The translations under genes and the position numbers were made by a program. Below are positions 21,810 to 30,739 of a DNA stretch of 64,000 nucleotides, in pieces. The notes beneath the pieces are model-generated. The model was not told the DNA's origin. It saw only the letters and a list, made by a program, of their open reading frames with translations, and did no database searches. This stretch comes from JAMXLO01 sp963776505 (GTDB taxonomy: Bacteria > Pseudomonadota > Alphaproteobacteria > Acetobacterales > Acetobacteraceae), in NCBI GenBank assembly GCA_963776505.1, contig CAVZNH010000080.1:1-64000 (forward strand), written 5' to 3'. Positions within the stretch are counted from its first letter, which is position 1. Each line of letters starts with the position of its first letter.

Positions 21810-24055
21810 TGAGCAGGATACAGAACCTCAGCCGGCGGAATGTCCTGAAGGGTGTCGCTCTGTCGCGCTTCCTGCTCGGAGCGCCCGTCGCGAACTGGTC
21901 GCCGATCAGCCAGGCCGAGGCTGATCCAGCTAGCTTTGTGCCGAACCTTTTCGTCGCGATCGACTTTACCGGACAGGTGACGATCGTGGCGTCGCGCTCC
22001 GAGATGGGCACCGGCATACGGACCAGTCTGGCGATGGTACTGGCGGACGAACTGGATGCCGATTGGCATGACGTGCGCGTGGTGCAGGCACAGGGTGACG
22101 CGAAGTACGGCGACCAGAACACGGATGGTTCCAAGAGCATTCGCCTGTTGCTGAATTCAATGCGCGAGGCGGGCGCAACGGCACGCCACATGCTGGTGAT
22201 GGCCGCGGCGCAGCGTTGGAACGTCGCTCCGTCAGCGTGTCATACCGAGGCCAGCGCAGTCGTGCTCGGTGCCGCGGGAAAGCGCCTGTCATACGGCGAA
22301 TTGGCGGGTGACGCTGCGAAGCTGCAGGTGCCGACGGCCGCAGCAGTCCAGGTGAAGCAGCGGGCGGAGTGGCGCTACATCGGCAAACCCATGCCGATCG
22401 TCGATCTCGACGATATTGTCGACGGAAGTGCGGTATTCGGCATCGACGTGATGCTTCCCGGCATGAGGTTCGCATCGATCGAGCGGCCACCCAGCTACGG
22501 CGACCACCTCGTCAGCTATGATGCCGGCGATGCCCTGAAAGTTCCTGGCGTTGAACGGGTGGTGGAAATCCCTGGCGCTGCGCCACCCTCCGGCTTCCAT
22601 CCGCTCGGCGGCGTCGCAGTCATCGCCGACAATACCTGGGCGGCGATGCAGGCACGGCAAAAGCTGCGAATCACCTGGCAGCCCGGCCCTAACGCCGCAT
22701 ACGACACCACGGCCTATCGCGCGGAGCTGGAAGCCACAGCACGTCAGCCCGGTAAGGTGGCGCGCGACAACGGCGATGTGACGCATGCGCTGGAGGCCGC
22801 GGCAAAGCGTGTCAGCGCCGACTATTTCGTGCCGCATCTTGCGCACGCCACGATGGAGCCGGAGTCGTGCACCGCGGCGTTCGCCGATGGCCGATGCACG
22901 GTATGGGCGGCCACCCAGAACCCGCAGCAGGCGCGCACGACGGTCGCCGAGGGTTTGGGCATCGACCAGTCCGATGTGACTGTGAACGTGACCCTGCTCG
23001 GTGGCGGCTTCGGGAGAAAGTCAAAACCCGACTATGTCGCCGAAGCGGCATTCCTCTCGCGTTCAGTCGGCACGCCGGTGAAAGTGACCTGGAGCCGCGA
23101 GGACGATCTGGCGCATGGCTACTATCATGCAATCGCGGCGCAGCATCTCGAAGGCGGACTCGATGCGAACGGCAAGCCGGTCGCATGGCTGCACCGTACC
23201 GTGTTCCCCTCGATCGCTTCGACGTTCACTGCCGATGCGGTTTACGGATCCACAGGCGAGCTCAGCCAGGGCGTGGTGGACATGCCGTTCGATATACCGA
23301 ATGTGCGCTGCGAGAACGGCAAGGCCGAGGCGCATGTGCGGATCGGCTGGTACCGCTCGGTCTACAACATCCCGCATGCCTTCGCCGTTGGTTCGTTCGT
23401 GGATGAGCTCGCGGCCGCTGCTGGCAAGGACCCGCTGCAGTACCTGCTCGCGATGCTGGGCAGCCCGCGCAAGCTGGATCCACAGGTCTTCGGCCCCGTG
23501 TATGGCAACTACGGCGCCTCGCTCGAGCAGTATCCCATCGACATCGGTCGCCTGCGCAATGTGGTGTTGCTGGCGGCTGCGCGCTCCGGCTGGGGTTCTC
23601 CACTTCCCGCGCGGCACGGCCGCGGCATCGCCGTGCATCGCAGCTTCCTGACCTATGTCGCGGCCGTGGCGCATGTTGCGGTGGCAGACGACGGCAGCGT
23701 GATCGTCCCGCGCATCGACCTTGCGGTGGATTGTGGGATGGTGGTGAACCCCGATCGCGTCGTGGCGCAGTTCGAAGGCGCCGCGATCATGAGTCTCGGC
23801 AACACGTTGCTCAGCGGCATGACGTTCAAGGACGGCCGCGCCGAGCAGAGCAACTTTGACGGCTACCAGGTGCCGCGCATGGATGCCGCGCCGGAGACGC
23901 ACGTCTACATCGTGCGCAGCGACGCGCCTCCGGGCGGTGTCGGCGAACCAGGTGTGCCACCGGTTTCCGCCGCCATCTGCAACGGCATCTTCAGTGCGGT
24001 CGGGCAGCGCGTTCGCGCTTTGCCAGTGGATCCGACGCAGCTCAAGGCAGCCTGA
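21809..24055 (+). CDS. iorB: Isoquinoline 1-oxidoreductase beta-type molybdopterin subunit
   Basis: Intact 748-residue molybdenum-cofactor subunit. It begins LSRRNVLKGVALSRFLLG, a twin-arginine signal, so the complex is probably periplasmic and the cofactor-loaded pair co-exported. Cofactor landmarks include EMGTGI near residue 65, GGGFGRKSKPDYV, and the C-terminal GGVGEPGVPP holding the conserved active-site glutamate. It hydroxylates N-heterocycles or oxidises aldehydes. Assembly normally needs a XdhC/CoxF-like chaperone, which is not in this window. An R3 repeat follows. Confidence 0.86.
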   Translation: MSRIQNLSRRNVLKGVALSRFLLGAPVANWSPISQAEADPASFVPNLFVAIDFTGQVTIVASRSEMGTGIRTSLAMVLADELDADWHDVRVVQAQGDAKYGDQNTDGSKSIRLLLNSMREAGATARHMLVMAAAQRWNVAPSACHTEASAVVLGAAGKRLSYGELAGDAAKLQVPTAAAVQVKQRAEWRYIGKPMPIVDLDDIVDGSAVFGIDVMLPGMRFASIERPPSYGDHLVSYDAGDALKVPGVERVVEIPGAAPPSGFHPLGGVAVIADNTWAAMQARQKLRITWQPGPNAAYDTTAYRAELEATARQPGKVARDNGDVTHALEAAAKRVSADYFVPHLAHATMEPESCTAAFADGRCTVWAATQNPQQARTTVAEGLGIDQSDVTVNVTLLGGGFGRKSKPDYVAEAAFLSRSVGTPVKVTWSREDDLAHGYYHAIAAQHLEGGLDANGKPVAWLHRTVFPSIASTFTADAVYGSTGELSQGVVDMPFDIPNVRCENGKAEAHVRIGWYRSVYNIPHAFAVGSFVDELAAAAGKDPLQYLLAMLGSPRKLDPQVFGPVYGNYGASLEQYPIDIGRLRNVVLLAAARSGWGSPLPARHGRGIAVHRSFLTYVAAVAHVAVADDGSVIVPRIDLAVDCGMVVNPDRVVAQFEGAAIMSLGNTLLSGMTFKDGRAEQSNFDGYQVPRMDAAPETHVYIVRSDAPPGGVGEPGVPPVSAAICNGIFSAVGQRVRALPVDPTQLKAA

Positions 24056-24090
24056 CGACCCCGCTGGTTGGACGCCGCAAGTGGTGATCC

Positions 24091-24132
24091 ATCCTCCCCC
24101 TCCCCTTGCGGGAGGGGGCTGGGGGGTAGAGG
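24091..24132. repeat. R3 GC-rich hairpin repeat between convergent genes
   Basis: CCCCTCCCCTTGCGGGAGGG forms a stem with a TTGC-type loop. It sits between the convergent iorB and malate synthase genes and could act as a bidirectional terminator. Similar C-run/G-run hairpins occur near 42838, 44629 and 50150. Confidence 0.6.
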
Positions 24133-24135
24133 GCC

Positions 24136-26304
24136 TTACGCAGCCTTCGCCTCTCGCCGGCGCTCATGCAGGATGAATTCCGTATATCCGTTTGGCTGCG
24201 CGCGGCCCTTGAAGACCAGGTCGCACGCTGCCTTGAATGCCGGTCCGTCGAACCCCGGCGCCATCGCCCGGTATAACGGATCTCCGGCATTCTGCCGGTC
24301 CACCACGACGGCCATCCGCCGCATCGTCTCGATCACCTGCTCGCGGCTGACGACGCCATGATGCAGCCAGTTGGCGATGTGCTGCGACGAAATGCGCAGT
24401 GTCGCTCGATCCTCCATCAGGCCGACATCATGGATGTCGGGGACTTTCGAACACCCCACTCCCTGGTCAATCCAGCGCACGACATAGCCAAGAATGCCCT
24501 GACAGTTGTTGTCCAATTCCTGACCGATGTCCTGTGGTGACCAGTTCGGCCGATCGGCGATTGGAATGGTCAACAGATCCGTCAGCGACGCCCGCTTGCG
24601 CTTCGCCAGTTCCTCCTGCCGCTGGGCCACATCCACCTCATGATAGTGCAGCGCATGCAAAGTCGCTGCGGTGGGTGAGGGGACCCAGGCGGTGTTGGCT
24701 CCTGCCTTTGGGTGCCCGATCTTCTGCGTCAGCATGTCCGCCATCCGGTCGGGTGCCGCCCACATCCCCTTGCCGATCTGCGCGCGCCCGCGCAGGCCGC
24801 ATTGCAGGCCGATATCGACGTTCTGATCCTCGTACGCCTTGATCCACGCGGTGTTCCGCATCTCGTTCTTGCGGATCATCGGACCAGCCTCGATCGAGGT
24901 GTGGATCTCGTCGCCGGTGCGATCGAGGAAGCCTGTATTGATGAACACAACCCGATCCTTCGCCGCGCGGATGCACGCCTTCAGATTGGCCGAGGTGCGC
25001 CGCTCTTCATCCATGATGCCCATTTTCAGCGTGTTGCGCGCGAGGCCCAGCATGTCCTCAACACGGGCGAAGATCGTGTCTGTGAACGCCACCTCTTCCA
25101 CGCCGTGCATCTTCGGCTTGACGATATAGATCGAACCCGTGCGGCTGTTGCGCATCGCGCCTGTGGCCCTCACGTCATGTATCGCAATCAGCGAAGTGAT
25201 CGCTGCATCGAGCAGGCCCTCAGGTGTCTCGGCGCCCGACGCATCGAGCACCGCGTCGGTGTACATGTGATGACCGACATTGCGCACCAGCATCAGGCTG
25301 CGGCCTGGCAATTTGTACGTGCCACCGTTCGGCGCGGCATACTTGCGATCGCGGTTGAGGTGCCGCGTTATCGTCTGGCCGTTCTTGTCAAACGTCTCGG
25401 TCAGAGTTCCTTTCATGAGACCGAGCCAGTTGCGATAGGCTTCCACCTTATCCACGGCATCGACGCAGGCCACGAAGTCCTCGCAGTCCTGGATCGTGGT
25501 GATCGCCGCCTCGAGGACCACATCGGCGATGCCTGCGGCGTCCTGCTGTCCGATGGGACGCGTCCGGTCGACGACGATTTCGAGATGCAGGCCGTGGTGC
25601 TTCAGCAGCACTGCTGATGGGTCGCTGGCGCAGCCGCGATAGCCCACGAACTGGTCCGGCCGCGCGAGCGCAGTTTGTGCATGATCCTTCAACGTGATCG
25701 TGAGGCGGCCGGCATCGATCCTATAGCCTGTTGCATCTCGATGGCTGCCAATGGCGAGCGGAGCCGCCTGATCCAGAATCTCGCGGGCCTTCGCGATGAC
25801 GCGGGCGCCGCGGTTCGCGTTATAGCCAGGACCGCGCGTCGCACCGCCATCTTCAGGGATGACGTCAGTCCCATAGAGCGCATCATACAGGCTGCCCCAG
25901 CGCGCGTTTGCAGCATTCAGCGCATACCGCGCGTTCGTTACCGGAACGACGAGCTGGGGGCCGGCAATGGTGGCGATCTCGGGATCGACATTTTCGGTAG
26001 CGATCAGGAAGTCCGGGGGTTCCGCTTGCAGATAGCCTATGCCGCGCAGGAAGTCCGTATAGTCGGCGAACTCGATCGGCCTGCCGCGGCGATCCAGGTG
26101 CCACGCATCGATCTGGCGTTGCAGCTCATTGCGCTTCTCGAGCAGGGCCTTGTTGCGAGGCGCCAGATCGCGGACCAAAGCACCAAAGCCTTCCCAGAAT
26201 GCGGCGGCCTCCACGCCGGTCCCAGGGATCGCCTCGTCGTTGACAAAGTCATACAGCGTCCGTGCAACCTGCACGCCGCCGGCGGTCTGGAAATCCATTT
26301 CCAA
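24136..26304 (-). CDS. glcB: Malate synthase G
   Basis: Intact 722-residue isoform G enzyme, which condenses glyoxylate with acetyl-CoA to malate in the glyoxylate/glycolate pathways. Landmarks are GRSLMLVRNVGHHMYTDAVL, KPKMHGVEEVAF, the aspartate-bearing catalytic region (FINTGFLDRTGDEIHTSIEAG), and the C-terminal NGYTEFILHERRR. Start is MEMDFQ or the second Met two codons later. No isocitrate lyase is nearby. The gene follows the RraA-like gene by 86 bases in the same direction. Confidence 0.93.
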   Translation of the reverse strand: MEMDFQTAGGVQVARTLYDFVNDEAIPGTGVEAAAFWEGFGALVRDLAPRNKALLEKRNELQRQIDAWHLDRRGRPIEFADYTDFLRGIGYLQAEPPDFLIATENVDPEIATIAGPQLVVPVTNARYALNAANARWGSLYDALYGTDVIPEDGGATRGPGYNANRGARVIAKAREILDQAAPLAIGSHRDATGYRIDAGRLTITLKDHAQTALARPDQFVGYRGCASDPSAVLLKHHGLHLEIVVDRTRPIGQQDAAGIADVVLEAAITTIQDCEDFVACVDAVDKVEAYRNWLGLMKGTLTETFDKNGQTITRHLNRDRKYAAPNGGTYKLPGRSLMLVRNVGHHMYTDAVLDASGAETPEGLLDAAITSLIAIHDVRATGAMRNSRTGSIYIVKPKMHGVEEVAFTDTIFARVEDMLGLARNTLKMGIMDEERRTSANLKACIRAAKDRVVFINTGFLDRTGDEIHTSIEAGPMIRKNEMRNTAWIKAYEDQNVDIGLQCGLRGRAQIGKGMWAAPDRMADMLTQKIGHPKAGANTAWVPSPTAATLHALHYHEVDVAQRQEELAKRKRASLTDLLTIPIADRPNWSPQDIGQELDNNCQGILGYVVRWIDQGVGCSKVPDIHDVGLMEDRATLRISSQHIANWLHHGVVSREQVIETMRRMAVVVDRQNAGDPLYRAMAPGFDGPAFKAACDLVFKGRAQPNGYTEFILHERRREAKAA

Positions 26305-26390
26305 GCAACTCCTCGAGGGTTCGACACCAAAAGCAGCGCCGCTGGCGCTGTCTGCCTCCTTGTCGTTACCCCCGCAGGACTACCGCAGCC

Positions 26391-27113
26391 CTAACTTCGC
26401 TCTCGCGCATCGCGCCACTTCTCGAACGCAGCTCTGGTCGCCGCGTTCGGCGGATAGGTGCCGGGCAAGGAGGCGCCATCCGCCACGCGCTCCAGTAGGA
26501 ATTCCTCCAACTCCTCCTGTTCCGCGGCATCGTGCGCAACCTCGTCCGCCATGGCGGACGGGATCACGACCACCCCGTCGCGGTCGCCCACGATGATGTC
26601 GCCAGGATAGACCGCGACGCCGCCACAACCAATCGGCACATTGGTCTCCACCGCATGATGCTGCGCCAGGTTCAGCGGCGCGCTAGCCCCTGCACAGAAT
26701 ACCGGGAATTGTGGCATTTCTCCGATCGGGCCGGCATCGCGGATACCTCCGTCGCCGACCAGGCCGGCGACGCCGCGCTTCATCAACCGGGTCACCAGTA
26801 TCTGTCCGGCACATGCGGCGCGCGTATCACCTCGGCAGTCGATCACGAGCACGTATCCCGGGGGCGTGATCTCGATCGCCTTGCGCTGCGGGTGCTCCGG
26901 GTTGGCGAACACGGCGACGTTGTCGACATCCTCGCGCGCCGGGATGTTCCGCAAGGTGAATGCGGGGCCGACCAGATTGGCTCCGTACTGCCCGAGCGGG
27001 CGCACGCCCTGCATGAACGCATTGCGCAGCCCGCGCTTGAATAGCTGCGTCGTCAGTGTCGCGGTGCTGACCAGGCGGAGCCGGTCGAGCGTATCGCGCC
27101 CGGGGCTGGACAT
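26391..27113 (-). CDS. RraA-like protein (oxaloacetate decarboxylase / HMG aldolase type)
   Basis: Intact; 240 residues from MSSPGRDTLD. The RraA fold core shows GPAFTLRNIP, the RGDTRAACAGQI motif with the phosphate/metal-site Arg and Asp, and GLVGDGGIRDAG. The proteins called RraA-like in this size class are usually class II 4-hydroxy-4-methyl-2-oxoglutarate/4-carboxy-4-hydroxy-2-oxoadipate aldolases with oxaloacetate decarboxylase activity, not RNase E inhibitors. An in-frame ATG 48 bases upstream is possible. It is probably cotranscribed with malate synthase. Confidence 0.83.
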   Translation of the reverse strand: MSSPGRDTLDRLRLVSTATLTTQLFKRGLRNAFMQGVRPLGQYGANLVGPAFTLRNIPAREDVDNVAVFANPEHPQRKAIEITPPGYVLVIDCRGDTRAACAGQILVTRLMKRGVAGLVGDGGIRDAGPIGEMPQFPVFCAGASAPLNLAQHHAVETNVPIGCGGVAVYPGDIIVGDRDGVVVIPSAMADEVAHDAAEQEELEEFLLERVADGASLPGTYPPNAATRAAFEKWRDARERS

Positions 27114-27190
27114 GCTGTTCGGTGCCTCGCTGCCATCAGACGGAGGAACCTGCCGCAGCAATCCCTGGTGATCAATGTGGGTAGGCGAGG

Positions 27191-27367
27191 TCAGTTGGCG
27201 GGACGCATCCTTGGGGTGGCGGAGCGGTCCTCGCTGCTCATGGCCGAGTACCGGTCAACCAGCCGGTTCAGCGCCTCTCGCACCATCGCCACCTGCTCGG
27301 CTGCCGCCATTGCCCGCAGATCCGACACGATTTCCAGCAGCTCGGAATGTGTGACGATGTTGGACAT
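27191..27367 (-). CDS. Small helical hypothetical protein (58 aa)
   Basis: Begins MSNIVTHSELLEIVSDLRAM and ends with a charged disordered tail (SSEDRSATPRMRPAN). The body is predicted to be one or two amphipathic helices. I recognise no family. The frame is open further upstream but the earlier residues look untranslated. It lies between rraA and ilvE, divergent from ilvE. Confidence 0.45.
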   Translation of the reverse strand: MSNIVTHSELLEIVSDLRAMAAAEQVAMVREALNRLVDRYSAMSSEDRSATPRMRPAN

Positions 27368-27496
27368 GACGGCACTATGACCTCTGCAACGACCGGGCGC
27401 TGTGACCTGGGTCACAGCATGACCCGGCCAAATGCCGAGAACCGCTGAGACTGGATAGCCCATGACGCCAGGAGGCGGCGGGAGTAGTATTGCGAA

Positions 27497-28603
27497 TTGT
27501 CACCCAACGCCCGAGAGAGCGCCTTGACCCAGATTGCCATCACCAAGACTGCCAGCCCGAAGCAGCCTCCGGCGGATGAGACGCTCGCCTTCGGCCGCGT
27601 CTTCACCGACCACATGTTCCTGATGGACTTCCATGAGGGTAAAGGCTGGCATGATCCGCGCATTGTGCCGTACGGGCCGTTCACCCTGGATCCTGCCACC
27701 TGCGTGCTGCACTACGGCCAGGCGATCTTCGATGGGTTGAAGGCGTTCCGTGGCCAGGACGGCCGCGTGCGGCTGTTCCGCCTGCCGGACCACGCACGTC
27801 GGCTGAATCGTTCCGCGCATTACCTGTGCATTCCGGAACTCGACCCGGAGATGGTGGAAGAGTTGATCCGCGCCCTGGTGGAGGTCGATCAGCGCTGGGT
27901 GCCCTCGCTGCCGGGCACGTCGCTGTACATCCGCCCGACGGTGATTGCGACCGAGACCTTCCTCGGCGTGCATCCATCCAGCAACTACCTCTACTACGTC
28001 ATCCTTGGACCCGTGGGCGCCTACTACAAGGAGGGTATGAACCCGGTCAGCATCCTGGCATCCGACACCTATGTCCGTGCGGTCCAAGGCGGGTTGGGCG
28101 CGGCCAAGACCGCGGGCAATTACGCCGCCAGCCTGTTCGGTGCGGAAGAGGCACAGAAGGCGGGCTATACCCAGGTGTTGTGGCTGGACGGCGTCGAGCA
28201 CCGCTACCTCGACGAGGTCGGCACGATGAACATCATGCTGAAGATCGACGATGAGGTGATCACGCCCCCGCTGAATGGTGCGATCCTGGCGGGGATCACG
28301 CGCGATTCAGTCCTCACACTGCTGCGCGACTGGGGGTTGCGCGTGTCGGAGCGGCCGGTGGCGATCGATGAGGTGATCGCGGCGGCGCAGGCGGGACGGC
28401 TGGAGATGTGGGGCACCGGCACCGCGGCGGTGATTTCGCCGGTGGGCGAGCTTGGCTACAAGGGCGAGCGCTACGTCATCAATGGCGGCCGCACCGGCGC
28501 GCTGACGCAGAAGCTGTACGACACGATCGTCGGCATCCAATATGGGACTGCACCCGATCCGCACGGTTGGACGCGGCCGCTGGGCAATCGGCTGGGCGGA
28601 TGA
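27497..28603 (+). CDS. ilvE: Branched-chain amino acid aminotransferase
   Basis: Intact 368-residue fold-type IV PLP enzyme of the long (plant/fungal-like) class. The PLP lysine is in GGLGAAKTAGNYAAS (about residue 204), and LDEVGTMN plus GTGTAAVISPVG form the cofactor phosphate and specificity loops. It interconverts Val, Leu and Ile with their keto acids. The start is a TTG: either 27497 or TTG 27524 (LTQIAITK), which has a GAGAGA site just upstream. Its TGA overlaps the ATG of the leader peptide that follows. Confidence 0.9.
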   Translation: MSPNARESALTQIAITKTASPKQPPADETLAFGRVFTDHMFLMDFHEGKGWHDPRIVPYGPFTLDPATCVLHYGQAIFDGLKAFRGQDGRVRLFRLPDHARRLNRSAHYLCIPELDPEMVEELIRALVEVDQRWVPSLPGTSLYIRPTVIATETFLGVHPSSNYLYYVILGPVGAYYKEGMNPVSILASDTYVRAVQGGLGAAKTAGNYAASLFGAEEAQKAGYTQVLWLDGVEHRYLDEVGTMNIMLKIDDEVITPPLNGAILAGITRDSVLTLLRDWGLRVSERPVAIDEVIAAAQAGRLEMWGTGTAAVISPVGELGYKGERYVINGGRTGALTQKLYDTIVGIQYGTAPDPHGWTRPLGNRLGG

Positions 28604-28722
28604 GCGTTGACATTAGACCCTCGCGCGTGCATTCCGGCCACGTGATCAGCGCCGCTCGCATCGTCGTCATCCGCCGACGCCGCCGTCCTTTGACGGGGGC
28701 AGGAAGGTTGCGCGCGCGATAA
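28600..28722 (+). CDS. Candidate attenuator leader peptide (40 aa)
   Basis: Starts on the ATG overlapping the ilvE stop (ATGA) and encodes SAARIVVIRRRRRPLTGAG in its middle. Four branched-chain codons (atc gtc gtc atc, 28660-28671) are followed at once by five Arg codons (28672-28686). The Arg run covers the first arm of a mutually exclusive set of RNA hairpins ending in a perfect terminator, the classic position for a regulatory codon run. The peptide itself has no recognisable domain. Which amino acid is sensed, Ile/Val or Arg, is undecided. Confidence 0.6.
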   Translation: MSVDIRPSRVHSGHVISAARIVVIRRRRRPLTGAGRLRAR

Positions 28723-28787
28723 GGCAAGCCCGCAGACCGATCACGAAGGCCCCCGTCGGTAGCGACGGGGGCCTTCGTGCTTTCGGG
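28683..28787 (+). promoter_or_regulatory. Transcription attenuator (anti-antiterminator, antiterminator, terminator)
   Basis: Segment 1 CCGTC (28683-28687) pairs with GACGG (28692-28696) across a CTTT loop. Segment 2 GACGGGGGC (28692-28700) also pairs perfectly over 9 bp with segment 3 GCCCCCGTC (28749-28757). Segment 3 is part of a 15-bp perfect terminator stem (28744-28758 with 28763-28777, loop GTAG). Ribosome stalling on the upstream Ile/Val or Arg codons would mask segment 1, free segment 2 and prevent the terminator. The downstream gene is the class III aminotransferase. Confidence 0.65.
28744..28785 (+). terminator. Intrinsic terminator of the attenuator
   Basis: 15-bp uninterrupted GC-rich stem CGAAGGCCCCCGTCG / CGACGGGGGCCTTCG with a 4-base GTAG loop, followed by TGCTTTC, a weak T tract. 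It also ends ilvE transcripts by default. Confidence 0.75.
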
Positions 28788-28828
28788 GTCCTCTGTCGCT
28801 CCGACCTATCAGCAGCAAGGAGGACATG

Positions 28829-29999
28829 ATGACGAGTACAGTTGGTTCATTCGACGCCGTGATGGACATCGCGCGTCGGCCGCCCGTGGTGTTCGTGGCC
28901 GGCGAAGGTTCGTGGCTGACCGACAGCGAAGGTCGCCGCTATCTCGACTTCATTCAGGGTTGGGCGGTGAACTGTCTTGGCCATTCGCCGCCGGCGATCA
29001 CGCAGGTGCTGGCACGACAGGCGGAGCGCCTGATCAACTGCAGCCCGGCCTTCTACAATGATCAGATGATCCGGCTTGCGGAGTTGCTTGTCAGGCACAG
29101 CGGGTTGCATCAGGTGTTCCTCGCCAACAGCGGCGCAGAGGCGAACGAAGGCGCCATCAAGCTCGCGCGCAAATGGGGTGCCAGATATCGCGACGGGGCG
29201 AGCGAGATCATCACCATGGATCATGGTTTCCACGGTCGGACGCTTGCCACGATGTCGGCGTCCGGCAAGACGCAGTGGGAGCACCTCTACGAGCCGAAGG
29301 TGTCGGGATTCGTGAAGGTGCCGCTGAATGATCTCGCGGCGGTCGAGGCTGCCATCACCCCGCGTACGGTGGCGGTGATGCTGGAGCCGATCCAGGGCGA
29401 GGCCGGCGTATTCGAGGCAACGGTGCCGTTCCTCCGCGGACTGCACGCATTGACCGCGGAGCGCGGCGTGCTGCTGATCCTCGACGAGATCCAGACCGGC
29501 ATCGGCCGCACGGGTCGTCTGTTCGGCTTCGAGCATGCTGACGTTAGGCCCGATATCATGACATTGGCGAAGGGTCTTGGCGGTGGCGTGCCGCTCGCCG
29601 CACTTGTCGCTCATCGTGACGTCTGTTGCTTCGAGTATGGCGATCAGGGCGGCACGTTCTGTGGCAATCCGCTGATGGCCGCGGTCGGCTGCGCGGTGAT
29701 CGAGGCGGTGACGGAGCCTGGCTTTCTCGCCCGAGTGACGCGAGGCCGGCGAGTATTTGGCTGGGCGTCTGCATGCGCTGTCCCTGCGGCATGGCTGCGG
29801 CGAGGTGCGGGGCAGGGGCCTTCTGCTGGCGCTCGACCTGGGGCGTGACATCGCGTCGGAGGTTGCCGATGCGGCGATGGCGCGTGGGCTGCTGGTCAAT
29901 GCGCCGCGTCCGGATTCGCTGCGGTTCATGCCTTCTTTGACGGTGAGCGACGATGAGATCGACCGGATGATCGATATCCTCGATAGCGTGCTGGGATAG
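28829..29999 (+). CDS. Class III aminotransferase, acetylornithine aminotransferase-like, one frameshift
   Basis: About 390 residues. The N-terminus shows LDFIQGWAVNCLGH, the PLP phosphate loop ANSGAEANEGAIKLARK, ILDEIQTGIGRTG, and the PLP lysine in LAKGLGGGVPLAAL. Resemblance is closest to ArgD-type acetylornithine transaminases. A surplus base near 29740 shifts the frame; GEYLAGRLHALSLRHGCGEV continues in the next one. AAGGAGGA lies just before an ATG-ATG pair. The upstream attenuator with an Arg codon run fits an arginine-pathway gene, but this is inference. Confidence 0.82.
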
Positions 30000-30034
30000 T
30001 ACCCAGTATCGGTGAAGTGCGAGTCACGCCGACT

Positions 30035-30126
30035 TGTCATTGCGGGAGTGGAGCGACGAAGCAATCTCGTTCGATGGAGCGAACCTATGATGGGGATGCT
30101 TCGTCGCTGCGCTCCTCGCAATGACA
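30035..30126. repeat. R1 dispersed palindromic repeat, near-perfect copy
   Basis: 92 bases with exact inverted ends TGTCATTGCG / CGCAATGACA and internal arms GAGCGACGAAGCA / TGCTTCGTCGCTGCGCTC. It lies between convergent genes, so it may form a long hairpin at both 3' ends. Confidence 0.8.
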
Positions 30127-30164
30127 GTCCACATGTCTCGCAGTTCTTTGATTCCGAATACTAT

Positions 30165-30558
30165 CTAGGCCTGCAGGAAATCGTCGGTGTATTCACCACG
30201 GGAGACCTTCACCGGGATCTCCTCCTCGGTGGTGCATTCGAGGATTTCCGGACCCGGCGGCGCGCGACGGCACTGCAAGCTGATCGACCTGATCAGCGAA
30301 CGCCGTGGCGCGTTGCGCGTCGAGGCGCCAGACGAAGCTGTTGTCCGCGACCGGCTGTATGCCGGGCGCGCCGGCCGATGCGGTCATGGTGACTGCGGTG
30401 CGAGGCGAGGTGCAGAAGCCGAGTTGGTCCAGCCGCACATCCGACAGCTCGCGCGCGAAGCGGCGCAGCACGCCGGCGAGCAGGCGGAGGTCTTCGGCCT
30501 CGCCGAGTACCAGCAGCATCGGGTTGAAGTCGCTGGGCAGGAAGCCGAGGCGGAGCAC
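30165..30558 (-). CDS. Conserved hypothetical protein of the dioxygenase cluster (~130 aa), frameshifted
   Basis: Starts on a GTG (LRLGFLPSDFNPMLLVLGEA) two bases after the stop of the 58-aa gene, so it is coupled to the dioxygenase operon. The first frame runs to DQVDQLAV; the next frame gives GPEILECTTEEEIPVKVSRG and ends DDFLQA. The middle portion GFCTSPRTAVTMTASAG looks like a beta-rich domain. I recognise no family. Its conserved place after a dioxygenase beta subunit suggests an accessory or regulatory role; no function is assigned. Confidence 0.6.
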
Positions 30559-30560
30559 TG

Positions 30561-30739
30561 TCAGACGACCTCGATGACGTCGGTCGCGTGGCACAATTCC
30601 TCCGTGCCGGGGTCGCCGTTGGGCACCTCGATCAGGCGCACCTTCGCCCACTCGTCGTTGACGATCTCCAGCACCTCGGCGGTAACGCCGCCGACGAGAC
30701 GGAGCTTGTTGCCAACAGCGACGCCCAGAGTTCGATCAT
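30561..30739 (-). CDS. Small conserved protein in dioxygenase operon (~58 aa), frameshifted
   Basis: The ATG overlaps the beta-subunit stop (TGATGA). After MIE the frame needs one indel to read LGVAVGNKLRLVGGVTAEVL and then EIVNDEWAKVRLIEVPNGD, ending CHATDVIEVV. The composition suggests a small all-beta domain, like an SH3-type or barrel fold. It is not a ferredoxin: no Cys-rich cluster motif is present, only one Cys. Not recognised as any named family. Confidence 0.55.

Noticed and set aside
28744..28777. The terminator as a simple ilvE terminator only
   Set aside because: The second arm also pairs perfectly with a segment inside the leader ORF, and the codon run is placed for stalling; attenuation explains more than termination alone. 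It is kept as a finding.
30193..30651. A 152-residue frame covering both small genes after dioxygenase beta
   Set aside because: It reads the 58-aa gene in the wrong frame at its beginning and ends in the wrong frame; the coupled starts and the two protein-like stretches fit two separate genes.
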